Below, piece after piece: positions 62,785 to 64,000 of a stretch of 64,000 bases of DNA (positions are counted from its first letter, which is position 1; the number at the start of each line of letters is the position of its first letter). A program made the position numbers and the translations under genes. The stretch is taken from NCBI RefSeq assembly GCF_902833085.1, contig NZ_CADFEB010000002.1, forward strand, positions 310,001-374,000, in the 5' to 3' direction. A model generated the notes under the pieces. It saw nothing but the letters and a program-made list of their open reading frames with translations, did not search any database and was not told where the DNA came from. This DNA is from Burkholderia ubonensis (GTDB taxonomy: Bacteria > Pseudomonadota > Gammaproteobacteria > Burkholderiales > Burkholderiaceae).

Positions 62785-64000
62785 TCAGGCGACGCGTTCA
62801 CCGGCCGCCGGGCCGCCGTCGGGCGCCACGTGCTGGCGGCCGTGCTGTTTCGCGAGCAGGTCGCGGTACAGGCCGGGGCGGTTGCGCAGGACTTCCGGAT
62901 TGCCGTCGTCGATCACCTTGCCGCTGCTCATCACGATGATCCGGTCGAAATTGCGCAGCGTCGACAGGCGGTGTGCGATCGCGATCACCGTGCGGCCGAC
63001 CATCAGGCGGTCGAGCGCGCTCTGGATCGCTTCCTCCGACGCGCTGTCGAGCGCCGACGTCGCCTCGTCGAGCAGCAGGATCGGCGCGTTCTTCAGGATC
63101 GCGCGCGCGATCGCGATGCGCTGGCGCTGGCCGCCGGACAGCTTGACGCCGCGGTCGCCGACGATCGTGTCGTAGCCTTCCGGCATCGCCTCGATGAACT
63201 CCGCGCAGCGCGCATCGCGCGCGGCGGCGAGCACCTCGTCGCGCGACGCGTCGGGGCGGCCGTACGCGATGTTGTCGTAGATCGACCGGTGCATCAGCGA
63301 GATGTCCTGCGGGACGAGCGCGATCGCATGGCGCAGGCTGTCCTGCGTGATCGACTTCACGTCCTGGCCGTCGACCTTCACGACGCCGTCCTGGGTGTCG
63401 TAGAAGCGCTGCAGCAGCGCGAGTACGGTCGACTTGCCGGCGCCGGACTTGCCGATCAGGCCGACGCGCTGGCCCGGCTCGATGTGCAGCTCGAAGTGGT
63501 CGAGGATCGGGCGGCGGTGCGGATACGCGAACGTCACGCGCTCGAAGTCGACGCGGCCGCCCGATGCGGCGAGCGGCACCGCGTCGGAGTGGTCCGGCAT
63601 CCCGTGCGGTTCGAGCAGCGTCTTCACGGCTTCGGCGAGACGCGCGACATGCTGCGTGACGTCGACGAGCGCGACCGCGAGGTCGCGCGTGCCGTGCAGG
63701 ATCGTGAAGCCGAGCGAGCTGACCAGCACGATGTCGCCCGAGGTCGCTTTGCCCTGGTCCCACAGCCACAGCGCCCAGCCGAGCAGGCCGGCGGACAGCA
63801 TCGCGGTGATCACCGCGTGCAGCAGCCGCAGCTTTTCAAGATAGAGCAGGCTCTGCTGGCGCGCGTCCATCTCGGCCTTGACCGTCGCGCCGAAGCGCTT
63901 CTGCTCGCGCAGCGTCATCCCGAACGCGCGCACGAGGCCCATGTTGCCGATCACGTCGACGAGCTCGCCGTCGACCGCGGCGGCCTTCGCCGCGAACGCG
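62785..64000 (-). CDS. ABC exporter (permease-ATPase), 5' part beyond window
   Basis: The C-terminal 405 residues of an ABC exporter with fused membrane and ATPase domains; the frame runs open through the window edge at 64000, so the N-terminal part is missing. The visible part has two to three membrane helices, then the nucleotide-binding domain: Walker A GKSGAGKSTVLALL, Q-loop ALVPQDISLMHR, signature LSGGQRQRIAIARAIL, Walker B ILLLDEATSALD and H-loop IAHRLSTLRN. It resembles MsbA/heterologous lipid or drug exporters. The substrate is unknown. It is convergent to otsA. Confidence 0.9.
   Translation of the reverse strand, partial: AFAAKAAAVDGELVDVIGNMGLVRAFGMTLREQKRFGATVKAEMDARQQSLLYLEKLRLLHAVITAMLSAGLLGWALWLWDQGKATSGDIVLVSSLGFTILHGTRDLAVALVDVTQHVARLAEAVKTLLEPHGMPDHSDAVPLAASGGRVDFERVTFAYPHRRPILDHFELHIEPGQRVGLIGKSGAGKSTVLALLQRFYDTQDGVVKVDGQDVKSITQDSLRHAIALVPQDISLMHRSIYDNIAYGRPDASRDEVLAAARDARCAEFIEAMPEGYDTIVGDRGVKLSGGQRQRIAIARAILKNAPILLLDEATSALDSASEEAIQSALDRLMVGRTVIAIAHRLSTLRNFDRIIVMSSGKVIDDGNPEVLRNRPGLYRDLLAKQHGRQHVAPDGGPAAGERVA

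Overview
The window is high-GC (by eye about two thirds G+C) beta-proteobacterial DNA. Gene order and protein sequences point to the main chromosome of a Burkholderia, most likely a Burkholderia cepacia complex member. The species cannot be resolved from sequence reading alone. Supporting signs are an elongation factor P with Arg32 next to its rhamnosyltransferase EarP, the rne-rluC-HAD-Rieske-sppA block, the maf-yceD-rpmF-plsX-fabHDG-acpP-fabF block running into rpoE-rseA-rseB-mucD, and the lepA-lepB-rnc-era-recO-pdxJ-acpS-nagZ block. Nearly all of the sequence is core housekeeping DNA.

Layout. 0-5.6 kb: an S4 RNA-binding protein, a small secreted Ala/Lys-rich protein, an unrecognised cytosolic protein, AzlCD branched-chain amino acid exporter genes with an AraC regulator, creA, two tRNA-Asn copies and ferredoxin fdxA. 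5.7-12.6 kb: pncB, a LutC-type protein, an ion antiporter, a 2-hydroxyacid dehydrogenase, rmuC, a GNAT enzyme and a small membrane protein. 12.6-15.8 kb: molybdenum cofactor genes moaA-mobA-moeA. 15.9-22.8 kb: RNase E (minus strand) divergent from rluC-HAD-Rieske-sppA, with a 719-bp intergenic region. 22.8-31.1 kb: a tetrapyrrole-methylase-family protein and maf (minus), then yceD-rpmF-plsX-fabH-fabD-fabG-acpP-fabF (plus), which starts fatty-acid/phospholipid synthesis. 31.1-35.8 kb: ygfX-like gene, sigma-E with RseA/RseB, MucD protease and a glutaredoxin-like protein (envelope stress). 35.9-44.1 kb: translation, secretion and RNA-processing genes from lepA to nagZ.

44.2-50.5 kb: an orphan NtrC-family regulator with an altered GAFTGA loop, efp with earP, uvrC and pgsA. 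50.6-55.0 kb is the only clearly accessory part: three tandem tRNA-Gly genes, tRNA-Cys, a secreted M9 collagenase-type metallopeptidase, then a degenerate second copy of tRNA-Cys with its terminator, a small lipoprotein and a duplicated-domain membrane protein. 55.1-58.3 kb: free-methionine-R-sulfoxide reductase, a LysR regulator divergent from a pirin, and an ElaA-type acetyltransferase. 58.3-60.3 kb: a copper/cytochrome oxidase assembly cluster (SCO, PCuAC, CtaG). 60.5-62.7 kb: trehalose synthesis otsBA. An ABC exporter gene runs off the right edge.

No insertion sequence, integrase, CRISPR array, phage gene or rRNA was seen. The best leads are the tRNA-Cys duplication that brackets the collagenase gene, two mutually exclusive hairpins between acpP and fabF, and the Asp-for-Thr change in the sigma-54 contact loop of the orphan regulator.
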